Position numbers and translations under genes: made by a program. Below, in pieces: positions 11,256 to 20,835 of a stretch of DNA of 64,000 nucleotides; position 1 is the first letter of the stretch; each line of letters starts with the position of its first letter. Source of the stretch: Acidobacteriota bacterium (GTDB taxonomy: Bacteria > Acidobacteriota > Terriglobia > Acidiferrales > UBA7541); assembly GCA_013286165.1 (NCBI GenBank), contig JABDGF010000004.1, forward strand, positions 16,925 to 80,924. The letters run 5' to 3'. A model generated the notes under the pieces. That model worked only from the letters and a program-made list of their open reading frames with translations, had not been told where the DNA came from and made no database searches.

Positions 11256-11441
11256 ATGGCTCGCACCAGTCAGATCGCGAAGACCAAAAAGAAGCTGAAG
11301 TTCAAGATCCGCCAGCGCAACCGTTGCCGCATTTGCGGCCGTGCGCGCGCGGTTCTTTCGAAGTTCGAAATGTGCCGTATTTGTTTCCGCGGCCTGGCGC
11401 TGAAGGGCGAAATCCCCGGCGTCGTGAAGTCCAGCTGGTAA
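11256..11441 (+). CDS. rpsN: 30S ribosomal protein S14, zinc (type Z) form
   Basis: S14 is a late-assembling head protein. At 61 residues it is the short zinc form, with Cys24, Cys27, Cys40 and Cys43 (CRIC...CRIC) and the tail [16 protein letters not shown]. The ATG follows TTAAGGAGAG. rpsH starts 10 bp downstream. Confidence 0.98.
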   Translation: MARTSQIAKTKKKLKFKIRQRNRCRICGRARAVLSKFEMCRICFRGLALKGEIPGVVKSSW

Positions 11442-11451
11442 GGAAAACAGA

Positions 11452-11850
11452 ATGACGACCGATCCGATCGCCGATTTGCTCACCCGCATTCGCAACTCCT
11501 CGCGCGCCAAGCACCCGCGTGTCGATGTGCCGAGTTCGAAGCTGAAGGTGGAAGTAGCCCGCATCCTGAAGGAAGAGGGCTACGTTGCGAACTACAAAGT
11601 AGTGGAAGAACAAAAGGGCAAGAAGACGCTTCGCGTGTTCTTGCGCTACACCCCGGACCGCCGCAGCGTGATTACGAACTTGAAGCGCGTGTCGCGTCCC
11701 GGTTCGCGCCGTTACGTCGCGAAGACGGACATCCGCCAGGTCGTAGGCGGCATGGGAATTTCGATCGTCTCCACCGCGCAAGGCCTGATGACGGGTCAAG
11801 CGGCTCGCAAGGCCGGCATCGGCGGCGAAATGATGTGCGAAGTTTGGTAG
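11452..11850 (+). CDS. rpsH: 30S ribosomal protein S8
   Basis: S8 binds 16S rRNA helix 21 and in E. coli is the spc-operon repressor. The 132 residues start [19 protein letters not shown] and end [11 protein letters not shown], both conserved. In place of E. coli-like KPG it has [11 protein letters not shown], which is common in the family. Confidence 0.98.
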   Translation: MTTDPIADLLTRIRNSSRAKHPRVDVPSSKLKVEVARILKEEGYVANYKVVEEQKGKKTLRVFLRYTPDRRSVITNLKRVSRPGSRRYVAKTDIRQVVGGMGISIVSTAQGLMTGQAARKAGIGGEMMCEVW

Positions 11851-11909
11851 TTCGGACTTCCGCCAGGCGAAACAGTTTTTGAAATTGGTTCTCTAAGGAA
11901 ACAAGACAC

Positions 11910-12452
11910 ATGTCGCGAATTGGAAACAAAATCATCCCGGTGCCCGCGGGCGTGAAGATCAACATCAAGGCCCACGAAGTGGAAGTTCAGGGCCCGAAGG
12001 GCAAGCTCAACGTGGCGCTGCCGGCCGGCATCAGCTTCGAGCAGAAAGACGGCATTCTCACTGCGAAGCGTGCGTCTGACGATCAACGCGCGCTGCACGG
12101 CCTTTCGCGCGCGCTGGTTGCCAACGCCGTCACCGGCGTAACGACCGGCTTCAAGAAGGACCTCGACATCGTCGGCGTTGGTTACCGCGCTGAAGTAAAG
12201 GGCAAGAACGTAGTGCTCGCGCTCGGTTACTCGCACCCGATCGAATTTGCGATTCCGGAAGGAATCACGATCGCGATCGAAAAGCAGACGCACATGACCG
12301 TGACCGGCGCCAATAAGGGCCAGGTCGGCCAGGTTGCCGCGAATTTGCGCGCGCTGCGTCCGCCCGACCCGTACAAGCAGAAGGGCGTCCGCATCACTGG
12401 CGAGAGATTGAAGAAGAAGGCTGGCAAGGCCGGCGCGAAGTCCGCGGCCTAG
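11910..12452 (+). CDS. rplF: 50S ribosomal protein L6
   Basis: L6 binds near the sarcin-ricin loop. It is a 180-residue two-domain protein beginning [15 protein letters not shown], with the C-terminal signature [16 protein letters not shown]. The tail is short and basic. TCTAAGGAAACAAGACAC precedes the ATG. Confidence 0.98.
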   Translation: MSRIGNKIIPVPAGVKINIKAHEVEVQGPKGKLNVALPAGISFEQKDGILTAKRASDDQRALHGLSRALVANAVTGVTTGFKKDLDIVGVGYRAEVKGKNVVLALGYSHPIEFAIPEGITIAIEKQTHMTVTGANKGQVGQVAANLRALRPPDPYKQKGVRITGERLKKKAGKAGAKSAA

Positions 12453-12470
12453 GCCAGGAGGAGAAAGAAC

Positions 12471-12848
12471 GTGGCAGCACCAGTTCGCAGATTGTCGCGG
12501 CAAGCGCACCGCCGCCGGATTCATGTCCGGACGCGCAAGACTTTGATCGGCACCACCGAGCGTCCGCGTCTTTGCGTGCACCGCACGTCAAAGCACATTC
12601 GCGTGCAGGTGGTAGACGATCAGAAGAATCACACCATCGTCTCGGCCAGCTCGCTGGACGCAGCCGTCAAGAAGGACATCAAGGGCGGCGGCAACATCGC
12701 AGCGGCGAAGGTCGTCGGCAAAGTGATCGCCGAACTCGCCAAAGCGAAAGGCGTCGAGAAAGTCGTTTACGATCGCGGTGGTTATCAATATCACGGGCGC
12801 GTCAAGGCGCTCGCCGAAGCGGCCCGAGAGGCGGGCCTGAAGTTCTAA
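12471..12848 (+). CDS. rplR: 50S ribosomal protein L18
   Basis: L18 binds 5S rRNA with L5. The start is GTG at 12471, behind a strong AGGAGGAG sequence. The 125 residues include [18 protein letters not shown] and the conserved [24 protein letters not shown]. Confidence 0.97.
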   Translation: MAAPVRRLSRQAHRRRIHVRTRKTLIGTTERPRLCVHRTSKHIRVQVVDDQKNHTIVSASSLDAAVKKDIKGGGNIAAAKVVGKVIAELAKAKGVEKVVYDRGGYQYHGRVKALAEAAREAGLKF

Positions 12849-12855
12849 TCTGCCT

Positions 12856-13395
12856 ATGTCGAAACAAGAGCTCAAAGATACGTTGTCGGTTCGCCAGATC
12901 ATTCATACGAACCAGGCGAACTTGAAAGATCAGGTCGTCGCGATCAACCGCTGCACCAAGGTTGTGAAGGGCGGCAAGAACCTCAGCTTCTCCGCGCTCG
13001 TCGTGGTTGGCGATCAGGGCGGCCATGCCGGATTCGGAATGGGCAAGGCTCGCGAAGTGCCCATGGCGATCCGCAAGGCGATCGAGTCGGCGAAGAAGAA
13101 CATGGTGAAGCTCAATATGAAGGGCTCCACGATTCCGCACCAAGTGCTCGGCCGTTACGGCTCGGGACAGGTGCTGCTCAAGCCCGCTCCGGAAGGAACG
13201 GGAATCATCGCCGGCGGCGCTGTGCGCGCAGTGATGGAGGTTGCGGGCATTCAGAACGTGCTGACGAAGTCTCTCGGCACCTCGAACCCGCACAACGTGA
13301 TCAAAGCCACCTTTGACGCGCTGATGCACTTGAAAGACGCGGCCAAGGTTGCCGAAGGCCGCGGCAAGGGAGCGGAAGAAGCCGCTGCGGTCTAG
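12856..13395 (+). CDS. rpsE: 30S ribosomal protein S5
   Basis: S5 contributes to decoding fidelity and the mRNA entry channel. The double-stranded RNA binding part ([19 protein letters not shown]) and the C-terminal [20 protein letters not shown] are typical. The 179 residues start 7 bp after rplR. Confidence 0.98.
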   Translation: MSKQELKDTLSVRQIIHTNQANLKDQVVAINRCTKVVKGGKNLSFSALVVVGDQGGHAGFGMGKAREVPMAIRKAIESAKKNMVKLNMKGSTIPHQVLGRYGSGQVLLKPAPEGTGIIAGGAVRAVMEVAGIQNVLTKSLGTSNPHNVIKATFDALMHLKDAAKVAEGRGKGAEEAAAV

Positions 13396-13413
13396 CGCTT
13401 CTCGTACCGGATT

Positions 13414-13626
13414 ATGGCTACCGAAAAGAAATCCGCCAAGAAAGCGGGCGGCACGTTGAAGATCAAGTGGGTGGTCAGCTTCATCGGCTGCCCGAAGAGC
13501 ATGCGTCAGACGGTTCGCGGTCTCGGATTCCGCCGCATGCAGCAAGTCCTGGAAGTTCAGGACACGCCGTCGATTCGCGGCATGATCGCGCGCGTACATC
13601 ATCTTGTTGAGGTCCAGAATGGCTGA
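13414..13626 (+). CDS. rpmD: 50S ribosomal protein L30
   Basis: This small 50S protein is absent from some bacterial lineages. The 70 residues carry an extra basic N-terminal leader before the family core ([23 protein letters not shown], then [18 protein letters not shown]). Its stop overlaps the rplO start by 8 bases, so the two are translationally coupled. Confidence 0.95.
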   Translation: MATEKKSAKKAGGTLKIKWVVSFIGCPKSMRQTVRGLGFRRMQQVLEVQDTPSIRGMIARVHHLVEVQNG

Positions 13627-14074
13627 GAAACCGACACTTTCTAATTTGAAGCCGCCCCGAGGCTCGCGCCACCGCAAGGTTCGCGTCGGCCGTGGTATGG
13701 GCTCGAAGCTGGGAAAGACTTCCGGCGCCGGTAACAAGGGCCAGCAGTCCCGCCGCGGCTACTCGCGCCGTCCGGGATTTGAGGGCGGTCAGATGCCTTT
13801 GCATCGCCGTCTTCCGAAGCGCGGATTCGTTTCGCCGAACGCGACCGAATACGCGGTGGTGAACGTGGAAGAACTCAACAACTTCGAGAAGGGATCGACC
13901 GTTTCGCCCGAACTTTTGTTCGGCGTCGGCATCCTGCGCGCCAAGCGCGACATCGTGAAGGTTCTTGGCGATGGCGAGTTGAAAGTCGCGCTCACCGTGC
14001 AGGCTCACGCATTCAGCAAATCGGCGCAGGAAAAAATCACTGCCGCCGGCGGTAAGGTCGAAGTTATTCGATGA
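13619..14074 (+). CDS. rplO: 50S ribosomal protein L15
   Basis: L15 is a late 50S assembly protein. [20 protein letters not shown] marks the true start at 13619; an in-frame ATG at 13604 is less likely. [19 protein letters not shown] is the glycine-rich rRNA-binding signature. It has 151 residues. The start overlaps rpmD by 8 bases, and the stop overlaps the secY start (ATGA). Confidence 0.96.
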   Translation: MAEKPTLSNLKPPRGSRHRKVRVGRGMGSKLGKTSGAGNKGQQSRRGYSRRPGFEGGQMPLHRRLPKRGFVSPNATEYAVVNVEELNNFEKGSTVSPELLFGVGILRAKRDIVKVLGDGELKVALTVQAHAFSKSAQEKITAAGGKVEVIR

Positions 14075-15477
14075 ACAAGCTCGTCCAGGCATTCCGGAAC
14101 ATCTTCGCCACGCCGGATCTGCGCAACCGTGTGCTTTTCACGCTCGGGTTGCTCGCGGTGTATCGCCTGGGCGCGTTTATTCCCACGCCTGGGATCAACA
14201 CCGACCTGCTGCAGCAGCTCTTCCAGCAGGGCCAAGGCTCGGTACTCGGCATCATCGACCTATTCAGCGGCGGCAACTTCCGCCGCTTGACGATTTTTGC
14301 GCTCGGCATCATGCCGTACATCACGGCATCGATCATTTTGCAGTTGATGGTGGTCGTGTGGCCGTACCTCGAGCGCCTTCAAAAAGAGGGCGAACTCGGC
14401 CGCCGCAAGATCACGCAGTACACGCGCTACCTGACGATCATTTTGAGTTTGTTCCAGTCGTTCACGATCGCGCAGACGCTGATGCACCAGAATTCTTCGG
14501 GCGGCATGGCGCTCGTGTATCACCCTGGCGTTCGCTTTACGCTGATGACAATGCTGACGCTCACTACCGGCTCGGCGTTCATCATGTGGCTCGGCGAGCA
14601 GATCAGCGACCGCGGCATTGGCAACGGCATGTCGCTCATCATCTTCGCCGGCATCGTAGTCGGGCTGCCGCGCGCGGTGAACGATCTGTGGAGCAAGGCG
14701 ATGAACCAGCAGTGGGGTTCGGCGACGCCCCTTGCCATCATCGGAATCATCGTGATGATGCTGATCGTGGTCGCGTTCATTATTTTCATGGAGCAGGGCC
14801 AGCGGCGCATCCCGGTGCAGTATGCCAAGCGCGTGATGGGGCGCCGTGTGATGGGCGGACAGATGACGTACCTGCCGCTGCGCGTGAATTCCGGCGGCGT
14901 GATTCCGCCGATTTTCGCCAGTTCGTTGCTCACGTTCCCGCAGACTATCGCGCTGCTGTTTGCCTCGAAATCCGAGGGCTTGCAGAAGTTTGCGAACGCC
15001 ATCAAGTGGGGCGAGCCGCTCTACACCGTGATTTACGTGACGCTGATTATTTTCTTTGCGTTCTTCTACGTGGGCATCATTTTCAATCCCACGGAGCTTG
15101 CGGACAACATGCGGAAGTACGGTGGCTTCATTCCGGGTATTCGTCCGGGGCGGAACACGTCGGAATACATCAATCGCATCCTGACGCGCTTGACGCTGGT
15201 CGGTGGCGTGTATCTCGCGATTGTTTGTTTGCTGCCGGAGTGGATGATTTCGGGAATTCACCTGCAACACTTGCCGCTGCTCGGCAATTGGTTCGATACG
15301 CACACGCCGCGCTTCATTCTTGACGGCTTGAACGTGCAGTTCTATTTCGGCGGCACCTCGCTTTTGATCGTCGTAGGCGTCGCGATGGATACGGTGCAGC
15401 AGCTCGAAGCGCAGCTCGTGATGCGCAACTACGACGGTTTTGTTCGCAAGGGCCGGGTGCGGGGACGCCGCAACTAA
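14071..15477 (+). CDS. secY: Protein translocase subunit SecY
   Basis: SecY is the channel-forming subunit of the Sec translocon in the inner membrane. The 468 residues contain ten predicted hydrophobic segments. The signature [14 protein letters not shown] lies in the first, and [20 protein letters not shown] precedes TM9. The ATG overlaps the rplO stop by four bases. SecA, the motor that works on this channel, is encoded at 33859-36993. Confidence 0.98.
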   Translation: MNKLVQAFRNIFATPDLRNRVLFTLGLLAVYRLGAFIPTPGINTDLLQQLFQQGQGSVLGIIDLFSGGNFRRLTIFALGIMPYITASIILQLMVVVWPYLERLQKEGELGRRKITQYTRYLTIILSLFQSFTIAQTLMHQNSSGGMALVYHPGVRFTLMTMLTLTTGSAFIMWLGEQISDRGIGNGMSLIIFAGIVVGLPRAVNDLWSKAMNQQWGSATPLAIIGIIVMMLIVVAFIIFMEQGQRRIPVQYAKRVMGRRVMGGQMTYLPLRVNSGGVIPPIFASSLLTFPQTIALLFASKSEGLQKFANAIKWGEPLYTVIYVTLIIFFAFFYVGIIFNPTELADNMRKYGGFIPGIRPGRNTSEYINRILTRLTLVGGVYLAIVCLLPEWMISGIHLQHLPLLGNWFDTHTPRFILDGLNVQFYFGGTSLLIVVGVAMDTVQQLEAQLVMRNYDGFVRKGRVRGRRN

Positions 15478-15478
15478 C

Positions 15479-16147
15479 GTGGCCGGCGCTGCGAAGGCAC
15501 TCATTTTTCTCGGGCCTCCGGGGGCCGGTAAAGGCACGCAAGCCAAGCGGATTGCAAAAGAGCTTGGCGTGCCGCACCTCTCCACCGGAGACATGCTGCG
15601 GGAGGCCGTAGCCAACGGCACCGCGCTGGGCAAGCAGGCCAAGCCGATCATGGATCGCGGCGACCTGGTGCCGGACTCGATCGTTCTCGGAATGGTCGAA
15701 GAGCGGTTGCAGCGCCCGGATTGCGGTAACGGATTTATCTTCGACGGCTTTCCGCGGACGCTGCCGCAAGCCGAAGAGCTGGACCGGATTTTAGTGCGCC
15801 GCGGGTTTGGCAATCCGCTGGTGATTGAGTTTCAGGTGGCCGAAGACACGCTGATCAAGCGCGTTTCCGGCCGCTGGTCGTGCCCGGTAGGCGGCGAGAC
15901 TTACAACGTCTACGAGCGCGCGCCGAAAGTTCCGGGCATCTGCGATGTGGACGGCGGAAAGCTGGTCCAGCGCAACGACGACCGGCCTGAAATTGTGAAG
16001 GAACGCTTCGCGGCGTACGCGAGGCAAACCATGCCGCTTTCCCAGTATTACCGGAAGCGCGGCGTACTGAAGGCGATTGACGGCGGCCTGGGCGTGGACG
16101 ATGTGACCCGCACGCTCAACGGCATCCTGAATGTCGCCGGCGCGTAA
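15479..16147 (+). CDS. adk: Adenylate kinase
   Basis: Adenylate kinase interconverts ATP plus AMP and 2 ADP. The GTG at 15479 lies one base after the secY stop and gives MAGAAKALIFLGPPGAGKGT, with the P-loop at residues 12-20. The 222 residues include a long LID domain. In that LID the usual four zinc ligands are incomplete: Cys135 and Cys155 with Asp158 match the Bacillus Cys/Cys/Cys/Asp pattern, but the second Cys is Gly138. The secY-adk-map-infA order is standard. Confidence 0.96.
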   Translation: MAGAAKALIFLGPPGAGKGTQAKRIAKELGVPHLSTGDMLREAVANGTALGKQAKPIMDRGDLVPDSIVLGMVEERLQRPDCGNGFIFDGFPRTLPQAEELDRILVRRGFGNPLVIEFQVAEDTLIKRVSGRWSCPVGGETYNVYERAPKVPGICDVDGGKLVQRNDDRPEIVKERFAAYARQTMPLSQYYRKRGVLKAIDGGLGVDDVTRTLNGILNVAGA

Positions 16148-16165
16148 GAGGCGCAAAGAATAGAG

Positions 16166-16939
16166 ATGGTTATCTGCAAGTCGCCGTCGGAACTGGAAAA
16201 GATGTACAAGGCCGGGCAGATCGTTTGGGGCGCGCTCGATAAGATGCGCACGATGGTCAAGCCCGGAGTGACGACGCAGGATCTCGATGAGTTTGCTGAG
16301 GCCTGGACGGTTCAGCACAAGGCGCGCCCGGCATTCAAGGGCTACCGAGGGTACCCAGGTTCGGTGTGCACTTCCATCAATCAGGAAGTGGTGCACGGGA
16401 TCCCGTCGAAGTCGCGGAAGCTGAAAGAGGGCGACATCCTCTCGATGGATTTCGGAGTCGAGTTGGATGGCTACTACGGCGACGCGGCGTTGACGGTGCC
16501 GGTCGGTAAAGTGAGCCCGACGCGCGAGAAGCTGTTGCGCGTGACGCGCGAGTCGCTCGAGCAGGCCATCGACAAAGTCCGGCCGGGAAACCGGTTGGGC
16601 GATGTTTCGGCGGCCGTGCAGGCTTGGGTGGAAAAGAACGGCTACTCGGTGGTTCGCGAGTTTGTGGGGCACGGCATCGGAACCAAGATGCATGAAGACC
16701 CGCAGCTTCCGAATTACGGTTCGCCCGGCCACGGTGTGAAGCTGCAAGAGGGCATGGTGCTCGCCATCGAACCGATGGTGAATACAGGTGGCCCCGGCGT
16801 TCGAGTGCTGGACGACGATTGGACGGCGGTTACTGCCGATGGCAGCGACTCCGCCCACTTCGAACATACGGTGGCGGTTACGGCGAACGGGCCCTGGATT
16901 TTGACTCGGCCGCGGGACGCGGAAGGGCCGGTCTGGTAG
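16166..16939 (+). CDS. map: Methionine aminopeptidase, type I
   Basis: This enzyme removes the N-terminal Met from nascent proteins. The 257 residues contain all five metal ligands in order: Asp95, Asp106, His169, Glu202 and Glu233, plus the substrate-side His77. No N-terminal SH3-binding or zinc extension is present. It lies 18 bp after adk. Confidence 0.97.
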   Translation: MVICKSPSELEKMYKAGQIVWGALDKMRTMVKPGVTTQDLDEFAEAWTVQHKARPAFKGYRGYPGSVCTSINQEVVHGIPSKSRKLKEGDILSMDFGVELDGYYGDAALTVPVGKVSPTREKLLRVTRESLEQAIDKVRPGNRLGDVSAAVQAWVEKNGYSVVREFVGHGIGTKMHEDPQLPNYGSPGHGVKLQEGMVLAIEPMVNTGGPGVRVLDDDWTAVTADGSDSAHFEHTVAVTANGPWILTRPRDAEGPVW

Positions 16940-16993
16940 GGCTGAATCCCGCCAGCATCTAATTGGTAGAAGTACCGGAAACGACAAGGACGC

Positions 16994-17257
16994 ATGAATC
17001 GAAGGCCGGAAAAGAAAGAGAAGAAGGCGAACGACAGTAGCGGCAAGGAAGAAGCCATTGAAGTGATGGCGACTGTCCTCGAGCCGCTACCCAACGCGAT
17101 GTTTCGCGTTGAGCTGGAGAATAAGCACCAGGTTCTGGCCCACATTTCCGGCAAGATGCGCAAGAATTTCATTCGCATCCTGCCGGGCGATCGAGTGGCG
17201 GTGGAGCTCTCGCCGTACGACTTGACGCGCGGCCGGATCGTTTACCGGTACAAGTAG
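16994..17257 (+). CDS. infA: Translation initiation factor IF-1 with basic N-terminal extension
   Basis: IF-1 occupies the A site during initiation. The S1-like OB fold ([37 protein letters not shown], then the C-terminal [13 protein letters not shown]) is nearly invariant. The 87 residues exceed the usual 72 because of a Lys/Glu-rich N-terminal leader of about 15 residues. No closer start codon fits the family N-terminus, so the extension is probably real. Confidence 0.95.
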   Translation: MNRRPEKKEKKANDSSGKEEAIEVMATVLEPLPNAMFRVELENKHQVLAHISGKMRKNFIRILPGDRVAVELSPYDLTRGRIVYRYK

Positions 17258-17296
17258 ATCGCGCAAGCAGCACCGCGCGGCAAGGACGAGTGAAAC

Positions 17297-17410
17297 GTGA
17301 AAGTCAGGGCATCGGTAAAGAAAATCTGCATGAAGTGCAAGATCGTTCACCGGCGCGGCGTGGTGCGCGTGATTTGTGAAAACGCGAAGCACCGCCAGCG
17401 CCAGGGCTAA
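17297..17410 (+). CDS. rpmJ: 50S ribosomal protein L36
   Basis: This is the smallest ribosomal protein, 37 residues, starting at a GTG ([15 protein letters not shown]). Cys11, Cys14, Cys27 and His32 form the zinc site of the C+ form. The sequence ends HRQRQG. It lies between infA and rpsM as in most bacteria, with AAGGACGAGTGAAAC upstream as a weak ribosome binding site. Confidence 0.95.
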   Translation: MKVRASVKKICMKCKIVHRRGVVRVICENAKHRQRQG

Positions 17411-17428
17411 AGGCAAGGAGAATAGCGA

Positions 17429-17815
17429 ATGGCTCGTATCGCAGGTGTGGATTTGCCGCCGAACAAGCGGCTCTGGGTTGGCCTCACGTCGATTTACGGC
17501 ATCGGGCAGCCCCGCGCGAAGGTGATCGCGGAGAAGGCCAACGTGGACTTCTCCAAGAAGATCAAGGACCTGACGGAAGAAGAACTCACGCGTCTGCGCG
17601 CGGCGATTGAAGCCGAAGGCGGCGTTGAGGGCGACCTCCGCAAGGACATTCAGATGAACATCCGCCGCCTGATTGAAATTCAGGCGTACCGCGGATTGCG
17701 TCATCGCCGCAGCCTGCCGGTACGCGGCCAGCGCACGCATACCAATGCCCGCACCCGCAAGGGTCCGCGCAAGGGCGCAGTGGCTGCCAAGAAGAAGACC
17801 ATGGCGCGCAAGTAG
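17429..17815 (+). CDS. rpsM: 30S ribosomal protein S13
   Basis: S13 contacts the P-site tRNA and the 50S. The 128 residues begin [21 protein letters not shown] and contain [42 protein letters not shown] precedes the ATG. The following 75-bp gap before rpsK holds two strong hairpins. Confidence 0.98.
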   Translation: MARIAGVDLPPNKRLWVGLTSIYGIGQPRAKVIAEKANVDFSKKIKDLTEEELTRLRAAIEAEGGVEGDLRKDIQMNIRRLIEIQAYRGLRHRRSLPVRGQRTHTNARTRKGPRKGAVAAKKKTMARK

Positions 17816-17822
17816 TTTGATT

Positions 17823-17878
17823 GCCGGAACGCAGCTTGTTCCGGCGTGACGGAAACAAGGTTTATGGGGCGCTGCCCC
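17823..17878 (+). promoter_or_regulatory. Two hairpins in the rpsM-rpsK gap
   Basis: Hairpin 1 (17823-17845) has perfect 8-bp arms, GCCGGAAC and GTTCCGGC, with loop GCAGCTT. Hairpin 2 (17866-17878) has arms GGGGC and GCCCC with loop GCT, and lies 12 bp before the rpsK ATG. Neither is followed by a T-run, so they are not simple terminators. Loop 1 repeats in a hairpin before rpsD. A role in r-protein autoregulation is inference. Confidence 0.5.
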
Positions 17879-17890
17879 TGAGGACGGGAA

Positions 17891-18337
17891 ATGGCGAAAG
17901 AACCAAAAGAAGCAGCGGCGGGCGCAGCAGCAGGAGCGCCGGCAGCCAAGCGCAAGAAGGAATTCCGCAAGAAGCGCGAGAAGCGCGTGGTGCCGCACGG
18001 CGTCGTGCACATTCAGGCGACGTTCAACAACACCATCGTGACGCTCACCGATCCCGATGGCCGCGCCGTCAGCTGGTCTTCGGCCGGCTCGGTCGGCTTC
18101 AAAGGCTCCCGCAAGGGAACTCCGTACGCCGCGCAGCAGGCTGCGGCCACGGCAGCGGGCGTTGCGCGCGACCAATACGGAATGAAGTCCGTTGAGGTCC
18201 GCGTGAAGGGCCCGGGCGCCGGACGCGAATCCGCGGTGCGTGCGCTCGCTTCGGCGGGCTTGCACATCAACGCGATCAAGGACGTTACGCCCGTGCCGCA
18301 TAACGGCTGCCGTCCTCCGAAGCGTCGCCGCGTCTAA
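17891..18337 (+). CDS. rpsK: 30S ribosomal protein S11 with Ala-rich N-terminal extension
   Basis: S11 is a 30S platform protein. The core ([21 protein letters not shown]...[20 protein letters not shown]) and the tail [14 protein letters not shown] are typical. The 148 residues are about 18 longer than usual owing to an Ala/Lys leader. GAGGACGGGAA precedes the ATG. Confidence 0.97.
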   Translation: MAKEPKEAAAGAAAGAPAAKRKKEFRKKREKRVVPHGVVHIQATFNNTIVTLTDPDGRAVSWSSAGSVGFKGSRKGTPYAAQQAAATAAGVARDQYGMKSVEVRVKGPGAGRESAVRALASAGLHINAIKDVTPVPHNGCRPPKRRRV

Positions 18338-18350
18338 CGTAGAGTTTATC

Positions 18351-18413
18351 GGGCTGCTGCTCGCAGCTTGCAGCGCCCGATTCTGTATCGCTCACCGTGA
18401 GGCGAGCGATACA
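18351..18413 (+). promoter_or_regulatory. Two hairpins upstream of rpsD
   Basis: The 168-bp gap between rpsK and rpsD is long for an alpha operon. Hairpin 1 (18351-18378) pairs GGGC-GCTGC with GCAGCGCCC around one bulged T, with loop TCGCAGCTT. Hairpin 2 (18384-18413) has perfect 10-bp arms, TGTATCGCTC and GAGCGATACA, with an inner CTCA/TGAG pairing. No T-run follows. S4, encoded next, is the alpha-operon repressor in E. coli, so an S4-binding leader is a reasonable hypothesis. Confidence 0.5.
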
Positions 18414-18505
18414 AGGCAGCAGTGCAGCAAACGAAGTGGATCAGGAAGAAGGGTCGCCAGCCCGTAAACTGATCGTCAAAAGTGAAGTCATAAGGAGAAA
18501 GTTAA

Positions 18506-19138
18506 GTGGCAAGACATCGTGATGCAGTTTGCCGGTTGTGCCGTCGAGAAGGGCAGAAACTATTCTTGAAAGGCCTCCGGTGCTTTACCGAAAAGTGCGC
18601 GATCGAAAAGCGCAACTTCGTTCCGGGCCAGCACGGCCAAGCACGCCGCGCCAAGATGGTTGGATACGGCGTGCAGCTTCGCGAAAAGCAGAAGGTGAAG
18701 CGCACCTACGGCTTGCTCGAACGCCAGTTCCGCAACTACTTCGAGAAAGCGCAGCGCATGAAGGGCGCCACGGGTTCGAACCTGATGGTTACCCTCGAGC
18801 GCCGGCTGGACAACGCCGTGTACCGCATGGGTCTCGCGGGCTCGCGCTCGCAGGCACGCCAGCTGGTTCTCCACGGCCACATCCGCGTGAAGGGCCAGAA
18901 GGTCAACATTCCGAGCTATCAAGTTCAGATCGGCGACGAAATCGCGCTGAAGGACGGCATGCACGAGAACGCCATGATCCTCGAGGCGCGCAATCTCGCC
19001 AAGAGCCAGGGCGTGGCTCCGTGGCTCGACATCGATCCCGCCAATTTCAAGGCGCGCGTCGTGGCTCTGCCGCGTCGTGAAGACGTGCAGACTCCGCCGA
19101 TGAACGAGCAGCTCATCGTCGAACTGTACTCGAAGTAA
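18506..19138 (+). CDS. rpsD: 30S ribosomal protein S4, zinc form
   Basis: S4 nucleates 30S assembly. The start is GTG at 18506, behind TAAGGAGAAA. Cys9, Cys12, Cys26 and Cys31 form the N-terminal zinc site of the C+ type. The S4 RNA-binding domain (RRLDNAVYRMGLAGSRSQARQLVLHGHI) follows. It has 210 residues, which is normal. The leader upstream is strongly structured. Confidence 0.98.
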   Translation: MARHRDAVCRLCRREGQKLFLKGLRCFTEKCAIEKRNFVPGQHGQARRAKMVGYGVQLREKQKVKRTYGLLERQFRNYFEKAQRMKGATGSNLMVTLERRLDNAVYRMGLAGSRSQARQLVLHGHIRVKGQKVNIPSYQVQIGDEIALKDGMHENAMILEARNLAKSQGVAPWLDIDPANFKARVVALPRREDVQTPPMNEQLIVELYSK

Positions 19139-19179
19139 GCGCCGCAAAAAGATTCACTTGGGTATGTTGTTTGTTCGAA

Positions 19180-19203
19180 GGTCCGCCCCGGCGGGCCAGG
19201 AGG
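19180..19203 (+). promoter_or_regulatory. Hairpin abutting the rpoA ribosome binding site
   Basis: Arms GGTCCGCC (19180-19187) and GGCGGGCC (19190-19197) pair over 8 bp with one G-T wobble and a two-base loop. The AGGAGG Shine-Dalgarno begins at the very next base (19198-19203). Such placement could tune rpoA translation, which is inference. The spacing fits either TTG 19208 or ATG 19214 as the start. Confidence 0.45.
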
Positions 19204-19213
19204 AACATTGAAT

Positions 19214-20245
19214 ATGTGGAAGGGCTTTCAGAAACCGAAGCGTTTGGCGGCCGAACCGGAGACGCTGACCGACAAGTTTGGCAAATTCGCCGCTCAGCCG
19301 TTTGAGCGCGGATGGGGCACCACGGTCGGCAACTCGCTGCGTCGCGCTCTTTTGAGCTCGATCGAAGGCGCGGCCATTACCGCCGTAAAGATCGAAGGTG
19401 TGCTGCACGAATTCTCTCCGATCCCCGGCGTTGTGGAAGACGCGACGGATATCATCCTGAACCTCAAGCAGGTTCCGCTGAAGTTGAACACCGACCAGCC
19501 GAAGACGATCAACCTGATCGTCGATACGCCGGGCCCGGTGACTTCCGCGAAAATCGCCGAAGACGCCGACATCGCCGTCCTCGACAAGAACATCTACATC
19601 GCTACCGTCAGCGAAGGCGGCAAGCTCGAACTCGAGCTGCGCGTCAAGAACGGCCGCGGTTATGTTGCCGCCGACCGCAACTTCGACGAGGATCTGCCGA
19701 TCGGCTACATTCCCATCGACTCGATCCACTCGCCGGTGCGCAAGGTCAACTACGCCGTGGAAGCCGCCCGTTTGGGGCAGATGACGGACTACGAAAAGCT
19801 CACCCTGGAAGTCTGGACCAACGCCGCGATCACTCCTCAGGATGCGATCGGCCTGGCGTCGAAGCTGGTGAAGGATCACATGAGCATCTTCATCAACTTC
19901 GAAGAGACTCCGGATCTTCCGGACGAAGTAATCGAAAATTTCAGCGATCCTCGCCTGGAATTCCTCGACCGCTCGGTGGAAGAACTCGAGCTTTCCGTGC
20001 GCTCCTACAACTGCTTGAAGAACGCCAACATTCAGAACCTGCGCGAGCTTGTTCAGAAGACCGAATCCGAAATGCTGAAGACCAAGAATTTCGGCCGCAA
20101 GTCGCTGAACGAGATCAAGGACATCCTTCACAAGATGGGCTTGAGCCTGGGCATGAAGTTCGACGAGCACGGCCGCATCATCTGGCCGCCGCTCCCCAGC
20201 CAGACCGCGCCGCCGCCGTCCGAGGGGGATGCATCGGCTCTGTAA
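19214..20245 (+). CDS. rpoA: RNA polymerase alpha subunit
   Basis: Alpha dimerises to nucleate RNA polymerase and contacts UP elements and activators. The N-terminal domain ([33 protein letters not shown]) is followed by a C-terminal domain with the helix-hairpin-helix region [19 protein letters not shown] and [12 protein letters not shown]. From the ATG at 19214 it has 343 residues and starts [10 protein letters not shown]. An in-frame TTG two codons earlier (19208) is possible, as the AGGAGG ends at 19203. Confidence 0.96.
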   Translation: MWKGFQKPKRLAAEPETLTDKFGKFAAQPFERGWGTTVGNSLRRALLSSIEGAAITAVKIEGVLHEFSPIPGVVEDATDIILNLKQVPLKLNTDQPKTINLIVDTPGPVTSAKIAEDADIAVLDKNIYIATVSEGGKLELELRVKNGRGYVAADRNFDEDLPIGYIPIDSIHSPVRKVNYAVEAARLGQMTDYEKLTLEVWTNAAITPQDAIGLASKLVKDHMSIFINFEETPDLPDEVIENFSDPRLEFLDRSVEELELSVRSYNCLKNANIQNLRELVQKTESEMLKTKNFGRKSLNEIKDILHKMGLSLGMKFDEHGRIIWPPLPSQTAPPPSEGDASAL

Positions 20246-20268
20246 TTTAAGATCCGAGGCCTACGCTT

Positions 20269-20718
20269 ATGCGACACCTTAAATCAGGCTCGAAACTTGG
20301 CAAGCAGCCCGCGCATCGCCGCGCGGTGTTGCGCAACCTGGTGACGAACCTCATCGAAAAAGAACGCATCCACACCACCATTCTCCGCGCCAAAGCGACT
20401 CGTCGCCTCGCGGAGAAGATGATCACGCTCGGCAAGCGCGACTCGCTTCACGCGCGACGTCAGGCGGCTGCGTTCCTGATGACCCCCCTTGCCACAGAGA
20501 AACTCTTCAAGGACCTCGCACCGCGCTTCGCTCAGCGGCCGGGCGGTTACACCCGCATCGTCCGCGCCGGCTGGCGCCTCGGCGACGGCGCCGAACTCGC
20601 GATTTTGGAGTTCATCGGCTCCGAGCTGAAGAAGAAAGAGAAGAAGGCGCGCCGCAAGCCCGCAGAAGAGGCTCCCGAAGAAGACACCGAAAAGGAAGCG
20701 GTCGCGAACAAGAAGTAA
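20269..20718 (+). CDS. rplQ: 50S ribosomal protein L17
   Basis: L17 is the last gene of the alpha cluster. MRHLKSGSKLGKQPAHRRAVLRNLVTNLI is the family N-terminus, and GGYTRIVRAGWRLGDGAELAILEFI the C-terminal core. The 149 residues include a charged Lys/Glu/Ala tail of about 30. An intrinsic terminator follows 18 bp downstream. Confidence 0.97.
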   Translation: MRHLKSGSKLGKQPAHRRAVLRNLVTNLIEKERIHTTILRAKATRRLAEKMITLGKRDSLHARRQAAAFLMTPLATEKLFKDLAPRFAQRPGGYTRIVRAGWRLGDGAELAILEFIGSELKKKEKKARRKPAEEAPEEDTEKEAVANKK

Positions 20719-20736
20719 GCTTCCTCAACGCAAGTC

Positions 20737-20776
20737 AAAAAGCCCGGCGACGCGAATTGCGCAGCCGGGCTTTTTC
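20737..20776 (+). terminator. Intrinsic terminator of the ribosomal supercluster
   Basis: Arms AGCCCGGC and GCCGGGCT flank a 15-base loop, preceded by an A-run and followed by TTTTTC. It is placed just after rplQ and is the only clear terminator since the left edge, so the str-S10-spc-alpha genes could form one long transcription unit. Confidence 0.88.
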
Positions 20777-20835
20777 TTTAGATTTAAGATTTCAATGTAG
20801 CGCCGCCGGACTTTAGCGCGGCAACTCTTCAGTGG

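Noticed and set aside
14260..15813. 517-codon frame antisense to secY and adk
   Set aside because: His/Arg/Glu-rich shadow; the + strand genes are certain.
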